Shown one piece after another: positions 1-11,383 of a stretch of 64,000 nucleotides of DNA. How positions within the stretch are numbered: the stretch's first letter is position 1; every line of letters starts with the position of its first letter. The notes beneath the pieces were generated by a model. The model saw nothing but the letters and a program-made list of their open reading frames with translations, ran no database searches and was not told the DNA's origin. The position numbers and the translations under genes were made by a program. The stretch lies in contig NZ_JALJXJ010000011.1 in assembly GCF_024170005.1 (NCBI RefSeq), positions 248,001 to 312,000 on the forward strand, read 5' to 3'. Origin of the DNA: Azospirillum lipoferum. GTDB lineage: Bacteria > Pseudomonadota > Alphaproteobacteria > Azospirillales > Azospirillaceae.

Positions 1-2
1 TG

Positions 3-98
3 TCGGACTATGGCGTCACCCACATGGACATGCCGGCGACGCCGGAGAAGGTCTGGCGGACCATCCGCGACGCTGCTCCTGCCATGGCGGCGGAATAA
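3..98 (+). CDS. CoxL/XdhB-type molybdopterin-binding subunit, C-terminal end (partial)
   Basis: Only the last 31 codons are in the window. The frame reads in from the left edge and ends at TAA. The tail contains [16 protein letters not shown], which resembles the C-terminus of large, molybdenum-binding subunits of the carbon monoxide dehydrogenase/xanthine dehydrogenase family. These subunits bind molybdopterin cytosine dinucleotide and carry the hydroxylation active site. The next gene, 28 bases downstream, is the FAD subunit of the same enzyme class, followed by its maturation genes, so the assignment rests on both tail sequence and context. The substrate cannot be told from this fragment because the active-site loop lies outside the window. 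Confidence 0.75.
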   Translation, partial: SDYGVTHMDMPATPEKVWRTIRDAAPAMAAE

Positions 99-126
99 GA
101 CGGCCGAAGAAGAAGGAGGCTAGAGA

Positions 127-918
127 ATGTACGCGTTCACGTACCAACGGCCGACATCGCTTGCCGACGCGGCGACTGCCATTCAGGCGGAAGAGGCCAA
201 GCTGCTGGGCGGCGGGCAGACCCTGCTGCCGACGCTGAAACAGCGCCTCGCCCGCCCGACCGACCTGATCGACCTCGGCGCCATTGCGGAGTTGAAGGGC
301 ATCCGTGAAGCTGATGGCGGGCTGGAGATCGGCGCCTTCACCCGCCATGCCGAGGTCGCCCATTCCGACCTCGTCAAGCGGGTGATCCCGGCGCTGGCCA
401 GCCTTGCCGAGGGCATCGGCGACCGGCAGGTCCGCAACATGGGCACAATGGGCGGCTCCATCGCCAACGCCGATCCGTCGGCCGACTACCCGTCGGCCGT
501 GGTGGCGCTGAAGGCCACGGTGACCACCGACCGCCGAACCATCGCCGGCGACGATTTCTTCACCGGCATGTTCGAAACCGCGCTGGAGCCGGGCGAAATC
601 GTCAAATCGGTACGTTTCTCCCGACCGGACAAGGCGGCCTACGCCAAGTTCCGCAACCCGGCCAGCCGCTACGCCATCGTCGGTGTCTTCGTCGCCAGGT
701 TCGGCGGGGAAGTCCGGGTCGCGGTGACCGGCGCCGCCGGTTCCGTCTTCCGCGCCGAGGCGTTCGAGACGGCGCTCGCCGCCGACTTCCGCGCCGACGC
801 CCTGAACGGCCTGTCGGTGGAGGCCGACGGCCTGAACGCCGACATCCACGCCAGCGCCGACTACCGCGCCCACCTCGTCACCGTGATGGCGAAGCGCGCG
901 GTGGAAGCGGCGGGGTGA
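127..918 (+). CDS. coxM: FAD-binding subunit of a molybdenum hydroxylase (CoxM family)
   Basis: A 263-residue protein of the FAD_binding_5 / CO dehydrogenase flavoprotein family. It passes electrons from the iron-sulfur subunit to FAD in the cytoplasmic molybdenum hydroxylase complex. The N-terminal FAD-binding signature KLLGGGQTLLPTLK lies near residue 25, and a second flavin-contacting motif, RNMGTMGGSIANADPSADYP, near residue 103. Length is typical for the family (about 260-290). The start is supported by a strong AGGAGG-like ribosome site shortly upstream. It follows the large-subunit gene closely and precedes coxD/coxE maturation genes, the order expected for a Cox-type operon. Whether the enzyme oxidises CO or another small substrate is not resolved. 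Confidence 0.9.
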   Translation: MYAFTYQRPTSLADAATAIQAEEAKLLGGGQTLLPTLKQRLARPTDLIDLGAIAELKGIREADGGLEIGAFTRHAEVAHSDLVKRVIPALASLAEGIGDRQVRNMGTMGGSIANADPSADYPSAVVALKATVTTDRRTIAGDDFFTGMFETALEPGEIVKSVRFSRPDKAAYAKFRNPASRYAIVGVFVARFGGEVRVAVTGAAGSVFRAEAFETALAADFRADALNGLSVEADGLNADIHASADYRAHLVTVMAKRAVEAAG

Positions 919-922
919 TTTA

Positions 923-1082
923 ACTCCCTCTCCCGCCCCGGGAGAGGGAAGGGATCCGCCGCGAAGCGGTGGGAAGGGTGAGGGGCAGTGCAAGGAACCA
1001 TGCGCTTCCAGTTCCTTGCCTTACCCCTCACCCTCCCCACCTTCGGTGGGTCCCCTCCCTCTCCCGGGACGGGAGAGGGATT
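923..1082. repeat. Long imperfect inverted repeat in the coxM-coxD gap
   Basis: Two arms of roughly 70 bases face each other around position 1003. The left arm, reverse-complemented, matches the right arm from GTTCCTTGC through CCCTCACC and on to the CCCTCTCCCGGG/GGGAGAGGG block at both outer ends. Each outer end also folds on itself (CCCTCTCCC with GGGAGAGGG), so the whole forms a cruciform-like or clover structure. It sits wholly between two genes of the same operon. It resembles the dispersed palindromic intergenic elements common in GC-rich proteobacteria. It may act in mRNA processing or as a partial terminator, which is inference. Confidence 0.75.
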
Positions 1083-1107
1083 TTATCGTCCATTTCCAAG
1101 GCCCTCG

Positions 1108-2031
1108 ATGACCACAACCCTTCCCGCCTCCGTCGATGATACGCTGGCGCTTCTCACCCGCGGCTCCTACGTCGCGGACCGCTCGCTGGCGACCGCGCTG
1201 TTCCTGGCGTTGAAGCTGAAGCGCCCGCTGTTCCTGGAGGGCGAGGCCGGCGTCGGCAAGACGGAGATCGCCAAGGTTCTGTCGGCGACGCTGGGCCGCA
1301 AGCTGCTGCGGCTGCAATGCTACGAGGGGCTGGACGCCTCGTCGGCCGTCTATGAGTGGAACTATGCCCGCCAGATGATGGAAATCAGGCTGGCCGAGGC
1401 GTCTGGCGGGCAGGACCGTGAATCGCTGGCCTCCGATCTGTTCTCCGAGCGCTTCCTGGTCAAACGTCCGCTGCTCCAGGCACTGGAGCCCGACCTCGCC
1501 GGGCCGCCAGTGCTGCTGATCGACGAGTTAGACCGTACCGACGAGCCGTTCGAGGCCTATCTGCTGGAGATCCTGTCCGACTATCAGGTCTCGATCCCGG
1601 AGTTCGGCACCGTCCATGCGCCGGAGCCACCCATCGTCATCCTGACCTCCAACCGCACGCGCGAGATCCATGACGCGCTGAAGCGGCGCTGCTTCTACCA
1701 TTGGGTCGATTACCCCAACGCCACGCGGGAACGGGAGATCGTCGCGGTCAAGGCGCCGCAGGCCGATGCGCGGCTGGCAGCCCAGGTGGTGGGCTTCGTC
1801 CAGACCCTGCGCGGCCTGGACCTCTACAAGGCTCCGGGAGTGGCGGAGACATTGGACTGGGCGCAAGCGCTGGTGGAGTTGAACCAGTTGGAACTGGAGC
1901 CCTCCGTCATCAACGACACGCTGGGCACGCTGCTGAAGTACCAGGACGACATTGCCCGCATCCAGGGCAGCGAGGCGGCGCGCATCCTGACCCAGGTCAA
2001 GACCGAGCTGGCCGCCACCACCGCAAGGTGA
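1108..2031 (+). CDS. coxD: MoxR-family AAA+ ATPase, CoxD-like maturation factor
   Basis: A 307-residue MoxR-type AAA+ ATPase. The Walker A motif GEAGVGKT is at residues 45-52 and the Walker B motif LLIDELDR near residue 135, followed by sensor residues in ILTSNRTRE. CoxD proteins in carboxidotrophs remodel the apo-molybdoenzyme so that the active site can be completed, working with the VWA protein CoxE. The next gene here is a coxE, giving the usual MoxR-VWA pair. The ATG at 1108 is chosen because AAGG lies seven bases upstream and the protein then begins where MoxR homology is expected. An in-frame upstream start would translate the intergenic inverted repeat. Confidence 0.88.
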   Translation: MTTTLPASVDDTLALLTRGSYVADRSLATALFLALKLKRPLFLEGEAGVGKTEIAKVLSATLGRKLLRLQCYEGLDASSAVYEWNYARQMMEIRLAEASGGQDRESLASDLFSERFLVKRPLLQALEPDLAGPPVLLIDELDRTDEPFEAYLLEILSDYQVSIPEFGTVHAPEPPIVILTSNRTREIHDALKRRCFYHWVDYPNATREREIVAVKAPQADARLAAQVVGFVQTLRGLDLYKAPGVAETLDWAQALVELNQLELEPSVINDTLGTLLKYQDDIARIQGSEAARILTQVKTELAATTAR

Positions 2032-2038
2032 GTGCATC

Positions 2039-3256
2039 ATGACGGACACCGTTCCGGCCGGCCGCCTCACCCTCAACCTGATGCATTTCGCCCGAGCGCT
2101 GCGTGCCGCCGGCCTGCCGGTCGGACCGGGCAAGGTCTTGCAGGCCGTGGAAGCGGTGGAGGCGGTCGGCTTGTCCAACCGCACCGATTTCTACTGGGCG
2201 CTGCACGCCATCTTCGTGAACCGCCACGACCAGAGCGAGCTGTTCGACCAAGCCTTCCACGTCTTCTGGCGCAATCCGGACATCCTGAAAAAGATGATGT
2301 CGCTGATGCTGCCGAAGGTGCGGACGGAGGCCCCGCCCGACCAGCCGGAGATGGCTCAGCGCCTCGCCGAGGCACTGCACGGCAGCGGCACCGAACAGGA
2401 GGAACCGGAAAAGACCGAAATCGAACTCGACGCCTCCTTCACCGTGTCCGCCGCCGAACGGCTTCAGGACAAGGATTTCGAGAAGATGACCGGGGAGGAG
2501 ATGGCGCAGGCCAAACGCCTGCTGACCCGTCTCGCCCTGCCCCTGGCGGAGGTCACCACACGCCGCTACCGCCCCGATCCGGCGGGGCCGCGCGTCGATC
2601 CGCGCGCCACGCTGCGGCGGATGCTGTGCAGCGGCGGCGACCTGTCGGACCTCGCCCGCAAGCGCCGCCGCACCCGCCCGCCGCCGCTGGTGGTGCTGTG
2701 CGACATCTCCGGATCGATGACCCGCTATTCGCGGATGCTGCTGCACTTCATGCATGCGGTCACCAACGACCGCGACCGGGTCTACAGCTTCGTCTTCGGC
2801 ACGCGCCTGACCAACATCACCCGTCACCTGCGCCACAAGGATGTCGATGTGGCGCTGGATGCCGTGTCGGGGGCCGTCGCCGACTGGTCGGGCGGCACGC
2901 GGATCGGCACCGCGCTGCATGCCTTCAACCGGACCTGGGCGCGCCGGGTGCTGGGCCAGGGCGCGGTGGTTCTTCTCATTACCGACGGGCTTGACAGGGA
3001 TGCAGGGGAAGGGCTTGCGGCAGAGGCCGAACGGTTGCACAAAAGCTGTCGGCGGCTCGTCTGGCTGAATCCATTGCTGCGCTGGGAAGGCTTCGCGCCG
3101 AAATCCTCGGGCATCCGGGCGTTGCTGCCGCATGTGGACGATTTTCTTGCGGCCCACAGCCTGAACAGCCTCGCGGATTTGGCCGGTGCCCTGTCGGCCG
3201 ACGGTCCGCGTCGTAATCCGGGCTTGCGCCGCTGGTTGAAGGAGGCGGCGGGATGA
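2039..3256 (+). CDS. coxE: VWA domain-containing protein, CoxE-like
   Basis: A 405-residue protein with a C-terminal von Willebrand factor A domain. The MIDAS metal-binding motif DISGS is at residues 222-226 and a later TDG (LLITDGLDRD) supplies further MIDAS residues. The N-terminal half is a charged, helical region typical of the CoxE family. It should partner the CoxD-like ATPase in maturing the molybdenum hydroxylase in the cytoplasm. It starts seven bases after coxD stops, with AAGGTGAG overlapping the coxD stop codon as ribosome site, which suggests translational coupling. It overlaps the next gene by four bases. Confidence 0.87.
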   Translation: MTDTVPAGRLTLNLMHFARALRAAGLPVGPGKVLQAVEAVEAVGLSNRTDFYWALHAIFVNRHDQSELFDQAFHVFWRNPDILKKMMSLMLPKVRTEAPPDQPEMAQRLAEALHGSGTEQEEPEKTEIELDASFTVSAAERLQDKDFEKMTGEEMAQAKRLLTRLALPLAEVTTRRYRPDPAGPRVDPRATLRRMLCSGGDLSDLARKRRRTRPPPLVVLCDISGSMTRYSRMLLHFMHAVTNDRDRVYSFVFGTRLTNITRHLRHKDVDVALDAVSGAVADWSGGTRIGTALHAFNRTWARRVLGQGAVVLLITDGLDRDAGEGLAAEAERLHKSCRRLVWLNPLLRWEGFAPKSSGIRALLPHVDDFLAAHSLNSLADLAGALSADGPRRNPGLRRWLKEAAG

Positions 3257-3578
3257 ACGACACCCTGATGGCGGACAACATCGTGGAGCAGGCGGCCGCA
3301 TGGCGGGCCGCCGGCCGCAGGGTGGCCCTGGCGACCGTCGTGGCGACCTGGGGCTCCTCGCCGCGGCCGGTCGGCAGCCAGATGGCGGTCGACGACCGTG
3401 GGTCGATGGCAGGCTCCGTTTCCGGCGGCTGCATCGAAGGCGCCGTGGCGCACGAAGCCACCAAGACGATGGAGGACGGCGAATCGCGCCTGCTGTCCTT
3501 CGGTATCACCAACGAAATGGCCTGGGAAGTCGGGCTGGCCTGCGGCGGGCAGGTACAGGTCTATGTCGAGGCCGTGGA

Positions 3579-3582
<4 letters not shown>
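3253..3582 (+). CDS. XdhC/CoxF family protein, N-terminal XdhC_CoxI domain
   Basis: A 109-residue protein matching the N-terminal half of XdhC/CoxF. The ATWGSSPRPVGSQMAV and GSVSGGCIEGAV segments are the conserved core of this domain. XdhC proteins bind molybdenum cofactor, protect it and insert it into xanthine dehydrogenase-type enzymes. The protein is short because the Rossmann half is encoded separately by the next gene, which overlaps by four bases (ATGA). Split XdhC pairs are common in alphaproteobacterial cox-like clusters, so I do not treat this as a frameshift. Each part has its own start and the frames differ, as in coupled genes. Confidence 0.85.
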
Positions 3583-4295
<713 letters not shown>

Positions 4296-4421
4296 GGGTC
4301 GAGGACCAGAGCGGGAGGCCATAGTTGGCCTCCCCCACCCCATACCTTTCGCCCATTGCCCGGCTCCGGCCCGGCAGCCATATCCGGGGGGATGCGTCGT
4401 CCGTGCCCACCCGGAGCCCCC

Positions 4422-6074
<1,653 letters not shown>

Positions 6075-6904
6075 ATCGCTCCGCCACCGGCAGGTGGGTA
6101 GCAATCGAATCCTCCAGACCGTGCAGCATCTCCGCATTGCTCTCCCGCGCCTCTTCCCGAATGCGCGACGCCCAGCCGCGCAGGATGTCGCCGGTGGCCT
6201 CCGGGTGGAACTGGAAGGCGTAGGTGGCACGGCCAAGGCGGAAGGCCTGACGGTCGCAGGCTTCGCTGTAGGCCAGCGGCACGGCGTCGTCGGGAAACTC
6301 GAAGGTGTCGTAGTGCCACTGGGCGAGGTTCAGGTCCGGCCCGAAGCCGCCCAGCAGCGGGTCGTCCTGCGCGCCGTCGGTCAGGCTGACACGATGGATG
6401 CCCAGTTCCGGCGTGGTGTGGCGATAGACCTTGGCGCCATAGGCGCGGGCCGCCAGCTGCGCTCCGAGGCAGATTCCCATCACTGGCCGGTCTGCGTCGG
6501 TGAAGTCGCGGATCGTCTCCATCACCCGGCCGAAATGCGGTCCCTTCTTGTCGTCCCAGGCGTCCTGCGGGCCACCCAGCACCACCAGACCGGCATAACC
6601 GTCCTTATCGGGGATTGCCTCCCCCTCGTTTGCGGCGATGGTGACGAGGGTGGCGCCGTTGTCGGTCAGTGCATCGCCCACCAAACCGATGGGGGCGGTA
6701 CGGCTGTTCTGAACGACCAGGATGCGCATGGGTCTGCTCGGCTCGCGTCGTTGGTAAGGCTGTCATCAAGTTGTGAGACCGTCGCGGGCGGAGTTCAAGC
6801 CACAGCCTTTCCCAACCGCATGCGCCGATGTGCAAAGCCGCTATGCGCGGCGGCGGAAAGCTGGTCTAGAGTGTACGAAGTTTCCTGCCGGAGGTCCGTT
6901 TCGC

Positions 6905-8419
6905 ATGCTGTCCCGCCGCAGTCTCCTCGCCGCTCCGCTGCTCGCCGCCATCGTCGGCATGGCCCTGCCAGCCTGGGCACAGAACGGCACGCTGACCTTC
7001 CTGCACGTCAACGACGTGTACGAGATCGCTCCGGTGAAGGGGCAGGGCGGGTTCGGGCCGCTGATGACCCTGCTGAAGCGGGAGCGCGCCGCGGCGCCCG
7101 ATGCGATCACCACGGTCGGCGGCGATTTCCTGTCGCCGTCGCTGCTGTCGGGGACGACGCGGGGCGAGCAGATGATCACGCTGTTCAACGCCATCGGCGT
7201 CGACGCGGTGACCTTCGGCAACCATGAATTCGACTTCGGTCCCGACCTGCTGAAGCAGCGCATGGCCGAATCGAAGTTTCCGTGGATCGGCACCAATGTG
7301 TGGTCCGCCGACGGCTCCGCCTTCGCTAATACGGTGCCGAGCTGGACCAGGACGATCGACGGCATCACCGTCGGCTTCATCGGCCTGATCACTCCCGATA
7401 CCGCCCGCCTTTCGAGCGCAGGGCCGAGCCTCAGCTTCCCACCCGTGCTGGAGACGGCGGCGGCGGCGGTGAAGGAGTTGCGGGCGAAGGGAGCGTCGGT
7501 CGTGGTGGCGCTGACCCACCTGACCATCGAGGAGGATCGCGAACTGGCGTCCAAGGTCAAGAGCATCGACCTGATCCTGGGCGGCCACGACCATGATCCG
7601 ATCAGCTTCTATGAAGGCTCCACCCTGATCCTGAAGGCCGGGCATGACGCGCAGTATCTCGGCGTCGTGAAGCTCGCCGTGGAAACCAAGGACGCCGGCA
7701 AGGGGCCGGTGACCGCCACCGTGCCGACCGAATGGCGTTTCGTCACCACCGCCGGTGTGGCTCCCGATCCGGAGGTCGAGACAGTGGTGGAGGGCTACAC
7801 CAAACGCTTGGACAGCGATCTGGCCGCGGTGATCGGCACCACGACGACCGACCTCGACAGCCGCAAGGACGTGGTGCGCAGCCGCGAAGCCAGCATGGGC
7901 AACCTGATCGCCGACGCCCTGCGCGACACGCTGAAAGCTGATGTCGCCATCACCAATGGCGGCGGCATCCGTGCCGATGCGCTGCATCCCGCCGGGTCCA
8001 CGCTGACCCGCAAGGACATCTTCGCCGAACTGCCCTTCGGCAATGTCGGCGTGCTGGTGGAAATGTCGGGGCAGGATCTGATCTCCACCCTCGAACATGG
8101 CGTCAGCAAGGTGGAGGAGAAGGCCGGCCGCTTCCCGCAGGTCTCCGGCCTGACGATGACCTACGACCCGAAGGCGCCCGCCGGTCGCCGGGTGACCTCG
8201 ATCATGGTCGGCGGCAAGCCGGTCGACCCGCAGGCGACCTATCGCATCGCCACCAACGATTACATGCTGAAGGGCGGCGACGGCTACGCCGCCTTCCCGC
8301 GGTCCAAAGTCATCGTCGATGCGTCGGGTGCGGTGTTGCTGGCGACCATCGTGATGAACTACGTCGAAGCCAAGAAAACCGTGGCGCCCGCGGTGGAAGG
8401 GCGGATCGTGGCAAAATAA
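6905..8419 (+). CDS. Periplasmic bifunctional metallophosphatase/5'-nucleotidase
   Basis: A 504-residue exported enzyme. Residues 1-25 form a signal peptide with an RRS n-region, hydrophobic core and cleavage near PAWA-QNG. The calcineurin-like metallophosphatase domain carries FLHVNDVYE, GGDFLSPS, GNHEFDFG and ILGGHDHD metal-ligand motifs, and the C-terminal nucleotidase domain has ITNGGGIRAD. It should dephosphorylate nucleotides or related esters in the periplasm to recover phosphate and nucleosides. The first motif has Tyr where many relatives have His (DVHG), a usual variant in some subfamilies. The start at 6905 has GGAGG ten bases upstream and places the signal peptide at the N-terminus. 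Confidence 0.88.
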   Translation: MLSRRSLLAAPLLAAIVGMALPAWAQNGTLTFLHVNDVYEIAPVKGQGGFGPLMTLLKRERAAAPDAITTVGGDFLSPSLLSGTTRGEQMITLFNAIGVDAVTFGNHEFDFGPDLLKQRMAESKFPWIGTNVWSADGSAFANTVPSWTRTIDGITVGFIGLITPDTARLSSAGPSLSFPPVLETAAAAVKELRAKGASVVVALTHLTIEEDRELASKVKSIDLILGGHDHDPISFYEGSTLILKAGHDAQYLGVVKLAVETKDAGKGPVTATVPTEWRFVTTAGVAPDPEVETVVEGYTKRLDSDLAAVIGTTTTDLDSRKDVVRSREASMGNLIADALRDTLKADVAITNGGGIRADALHPAGSTLTRKDIFAELPFGNVGVLVEMSGQDLISTLEHGVSKVEEKAGRFPQVSGLTMTYDPKAPAGRRVTSIMVGGKPVDPQATYRIATNDYMLKGGDGYAAFPRSKVIVDASGAVLLATIVMNYVEAKKTVAPAVEGRIVAK

Positions 8420-8528
8420 CGCAGCGGCCGGGACATTATAGAGCCCGGAGGCGACACTCCGTTGCGCGGGGCCGGCTTTTCCCTTTAGGGTAACCTGTCC
8501 GCTATACATCCGCGTCGAAGGCCGCCGC

Positions 8529-9572
8529 ATGTCCGACACCCTGACCGCCCGTTCCAACGACTTCGCCCAGACCTTCAACACCGCCCATGGCGAGGCGGGT
8601 CTGGGCCGGGTGTCGATCGCCCACATCCTGCAACGTATCCAGTCCGATCCGAACTTCCTGTTCAGCGAGGACTTCCGCCAGGGTGCCGGGCAATGCCCGT
8701 TCCATGCCAACAAGGCTGAGGGCGCGGCAGAGGGGATGGCCCCGATTCCGCAGGATGATGCCGACAAGGTGGCGGTCAACAGCCTGCTGGCCCTGTTGTT
8801 CAACCGTCTGCGCGACCACATCGCGGGCAAGCTGCCCTTCGATGCGGACGGCCGGCCGATGCTGCCAATCCCGCCACGATCGCCGCACGGGCTGGACCCG
8901 GCCGATCGCGCCGCCATGGCTGCGGTGGCGCCGGACGTCTTCTGCTCTGTCCTGCGTGACGCCACCTGCCACCTGCTGGACGGCCTCATCACCGGCTGGG
9001 CCGTCGATCTGGTGCGTGAGGAGGAGCATTTCCGCTCCCAGGGTTCCGGTGCCATCTCGCTCGATGCGGCGGCGACCTTCGTCCTGCGCACGGTTCTGGA
9101 ACACTCGCCGCTCTACCAGCGCGCCGGCTACGACATGCTGTCGATCACCAAGACCGGAAGCCACACCGCCATCCACATCTGCTGGGCGATGGTGGAAGCG
9201 GCCCCGCTTCTGGTGCCGGGACGCGATGCCGCCTTCTATGACGACCTCGTCCACCGCAGCCTGAAGCAGATCGTGCCGCTGTCGATGGCCAGCCTGGGCA
9301 TGCTGGTCCATTACATGGAGGAAAGCGGGATAGAGCCGCCCGACGGGCTGGCCGTGCACCGGCTGCCAAAGAACCAGACGGCTTTCGTCCTGGACCCCAA
9401 CGGGCTGATCCGGCTGAACGCCGATCCCATCGTCACCTTCGCCAAGCCGGGCGAGCGCTACTACACCGGCTGCCCGGCCTTCTACACCACCAATTTGATC
9501 AAGCTGTATCTCGACATCGTCGCCGGGCTGGCGCTCGACTATTCCGTTTACGACCGCCTGCAGGAGGGCTGA
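8529..9572 (+). CDS. Uncharacterised protein, first of a tandem paralogous pair
   Basis: A 347-residue protein I do not recognise. It is clearly homologous along its whole length to the next gene. Shared blocks include DMLSITKTGSHTA, VEAAPLL.PG, YDDL..RSLKQ and YTGCPAFY near the C-terminus. Cysteines and histidines are conserved between the two: CPFHA near residue 58, CHLLD near 151, a CW pair near 220 and GCPAF near 318, which could bind a metal or cofactor. There is no signal peptide or membrane segment, so it is probably cytoplasmic. This copy carries about 15 extra residues after the CPFHA motif. GAAGG lies seven bases before the ATG. Confidence 0.8.
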   Translation: MSDTLTARSNDFAQTFNTAHGEAGLGRVSIAHILQRIQSDPNFLFSEDFRQGAGQCPFHANKAEGAAEGMAPIPQDDADKVAVNSLLALLFNRLRDHIAGKLPFDADGRPMLPIPPRSPHGLDPADRAAMAAVAPDVFCSVLRDATCHLLDGLITGWAVDLVREEEHFRSQGSGAISLDAAATFVLRTVLEHSPLYQRAGYDMLSITKTGSHTAIHICWAMVEAAPLLVPGRDAAFYDDLVHRSLKQIVPLSMASLGMLVHYMEESGIEPPDGLAVHRLPKNQTAFVLDPNGLIRLNADPIVTFAKPGERYYTGCPAFYTTNLIKLYLDIVAGLALDYSVYDRLQEG

Positions 9573-9577
9573 GCCCG

Positions 9578-10576
9578 ATGGCCCGCACCAACGACTTCGC
9601 GCTGACCTATGCCGGCGCGCATGAGGAAGCCGGGATGACCCGGATCAACCTCGCGCCCATCCTGCACCGCATCGCCGAGGACCCAAACTATCTCCTCAGC
9701 GAGGAATTGCTGACGCTGGCCGGCCACTGCCCGGCCCATGCCGACACCCGCAAGGAGGATTTCGAGAAGGTCGCGATCAACACCCTGCTCGGCTTCCTCT
9801 ATGTCGACCTGCGGGAGCACATCATCGCCCGCATGCCGCTGGACGAGTCCGGGCATCTGCTGCTGCCGACCCCGCCGGAGTCGCCGCACGGGCTGGACTT
9901 CGCCGACCCGGACGGGCTGGCCGCTGCCGATCCCGACCGCATGGTCGGCTTCCTGCGCGATTCAGTCTGCCACCTGCTGGACGCCATCATCAAGGATTGG
10001 GCGATCAAGGTGATGGTGGAGGAAGACCGCTGCCGGACTGAGGGGACGATCACCGACATAGCCGCCGCCGGCTATGTGCTGGGCCGCGAGTTGCAGAAGT
10101 CGGTGCTTCACGGCCCGTCCGGCTACGACATGCTGTCGATCACCAAGACCGGCAGCCATACCGCCCTGCATGTCTGCTGGAATCTGGTGGAGGCGGCGCC
10201 GCTTCTGCGTCCGGGACTGGAGGCCGCTGCCTATGACGACCTCGCCCGCCGCAGCCTGAAGCAGGTTCTGCCGCTGGCGATGGGCAGCCTGGGCATGCTG
10301 TGCCAGTTCATGGCGGCGGGAAAGATCGAGGCCGACGACCATCAGGCCATCCACCCGTTGCGCACCGACCAGTCGGCCTTCCTCTACGATCCGGACAAGG
10401 ACCTCATCGTCCTGAACACCGACCTGATCGAACCGACCGCAATGGCGGGGGAACGTCACTACACCGGTTGCCCGGCCTTCTACGCCAACGGATTGATCAA
10501 CCTGTACATGGAAATCGTGCTGACGCTGGCGGCCCAGTACGGCATGTATGTGCGGCTGCAGGACAGGGTGGCCTGA
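9578..10576 (+). CDS. Uncharacterised protein, second of a tandem paralogous pair
   Basis: A 332-residue paralogue of the preceding protein, starting six bases after its stop and surely cotranscribed. It keeps the conserved cysteine/histidine blocks (CPAHA, CHLLD, VCW, YTGCPAFY) and the central DMLSITKTGSHTA segment, while other stretches have diverged strongly. This suggests an old duplication with both copies kept, perhaps as subunits of a heteromer. Both lack visible export signals. The gene downstream is a tyrosine phosphatase-like protein 66 bases away, possibly in the same transcript. No function can be assigned from sequence alone. Confidence 0.8.
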   Translation: MARTNDFALTYAGAHEEAGMTRINLAPILHRIAEDPNYLLSEELLTLAGHCPAHADTRKEDFEKVAINTLLGFLYVDLREHIIARMPLDESGHLLLPTPPESPHGLDFADPDGLAAADPDRMVGFLRDSVCHLLDAIIKDWAIKVMVEEDRCRTEGTITDIAAAGYVLGRELQKSVLHGPSGYDMLSITKTGSHTALHVCWNLVEAAPLLRPGLEAAAYDDLARRSLKQVLPLAMGSLGMLCQFMAAGKIEADDHQAIHPLRTDQSAFLYDPDKDLIVLNTDLIEPTAMAGERHYTGCPAFYANGLINLYMEIVLTLAAQYGMYVRLQDRVA

Positions 10577-10642
10577 TCGGGGTTCTTGACGGAACGCCGA
10601 CCATGCCTATGTTGGCGTTCCGTCAGAATCGGAAGGTTTGAG

Positions 10643-11365
10643 TTGGCGAAGAAAAGCACCCTGCGGGCGGTCACAACCACCGCGCTGGCCGATGCGATCA
10701 AGCGCAACCGCAGCCGCATGGCGACCCCGTGGCAGCGGGCACTCGGCCATCTGGAAAGCGTGTTCATCGACCATGCCTGTTTCCGGCTGATCTATTCCAA
10801 CACCTACCGCATCTCCCCCTACATGTACCGGGCGAGCCAGCCTTCGCCCTCGCACATCGCGGCGGCGGCGCGCAACGGGGTGAAGACGGTCCTGAATCTG
10901 CGCGGCTCGCGCGACTGCGCCTCCTACATCCTGGAGGCGGAGGCCTGCCGCGCGCACGGGTTGGAGCTGGTCGATTTCCCGGTGAACTCCCGCGACATGC
11001 CGAAGAAGGACACCCTTCTGAAGGCGCGGGAGCTGTTCAAGACCATGACCTATCCGGCCCTGATGCACTGCAAGTCGGGGGCGGACCGCGCCGGCTTCAT
11101 GGCGACGCTGTACCTGTTCGCCCATGAAGGCCAGCCGCTCGACCAGGCGATGAAGCAGCTGTCCTGGAAATACGGCCACTTCAAGCAGGCGAAGACCGGT
11201 ATCCTCGATTATTTCTTCGAGTTGTACGCCGCCTACAACCAGAAGCGCCCGACCGCCTTCTGGGATTGGGTGGAGCGCGTCTATGACCCTGTGGAAGCCA
11301 AGGCGAGTTTCCGGTCGCGGGAATGGGCGGACGCGGTGGTCGACCGGGTGTTGGGCCGCGAATGA
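10643..11365 (+). CDS. Tyrosine/dual-specificity phosphatase family protein
   Basis: A 240-residue protein with the phosphatase loop HCKSGADRAG, in which Cys143 would be the nucleophile and the Arg the phosphate-binding residue (CX5R). An upstream KTVLNLRGSRD segment matches the start of the DSP-like fold, and MPKKD may hold the general-acid Asp. Relatives act on phosphotyrosine or phosphoinositides in the cytoplasm; the substrate is unknown. I choose a TTG start at 10643 because GGAAGG lies about seven bases upstream. Another in-frame TTG further upstream lacks a ribosome site. The N-terminus is basic. Confidence 0.78.
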   Translation: MAKKSTLRAVTTTALADAIKRNRSRMATPWQRALGHLESVFIDHACFRLIYSNTYRISPYMYRASQPSPSHIAAAARNGVKTVLNLRGSRDCASYILEAEACRAHGLELVDFPVNSRDMPKKDTLLKARELFKTMTYPALMHCKSGADRAGFMATLYLFAHEGQPLDQAMKQLSWKYGHFKQAKTGILDYFFELYAAYNQKRPTAFWDWVERVYDPVEAKASFRSREWADAVVDRVLGRE

Positions 11366-11383
11366 TGGCGCGACCCGCTTTCG

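Noticed and set aside
8420-8528. GC-rich sequence after the 5'-nucleotidase gene ending in TTTT as a terminator
   Set aside because: I could not find a continuous stem with a good loop before the T-rich stretch, so a terminator is not supported.
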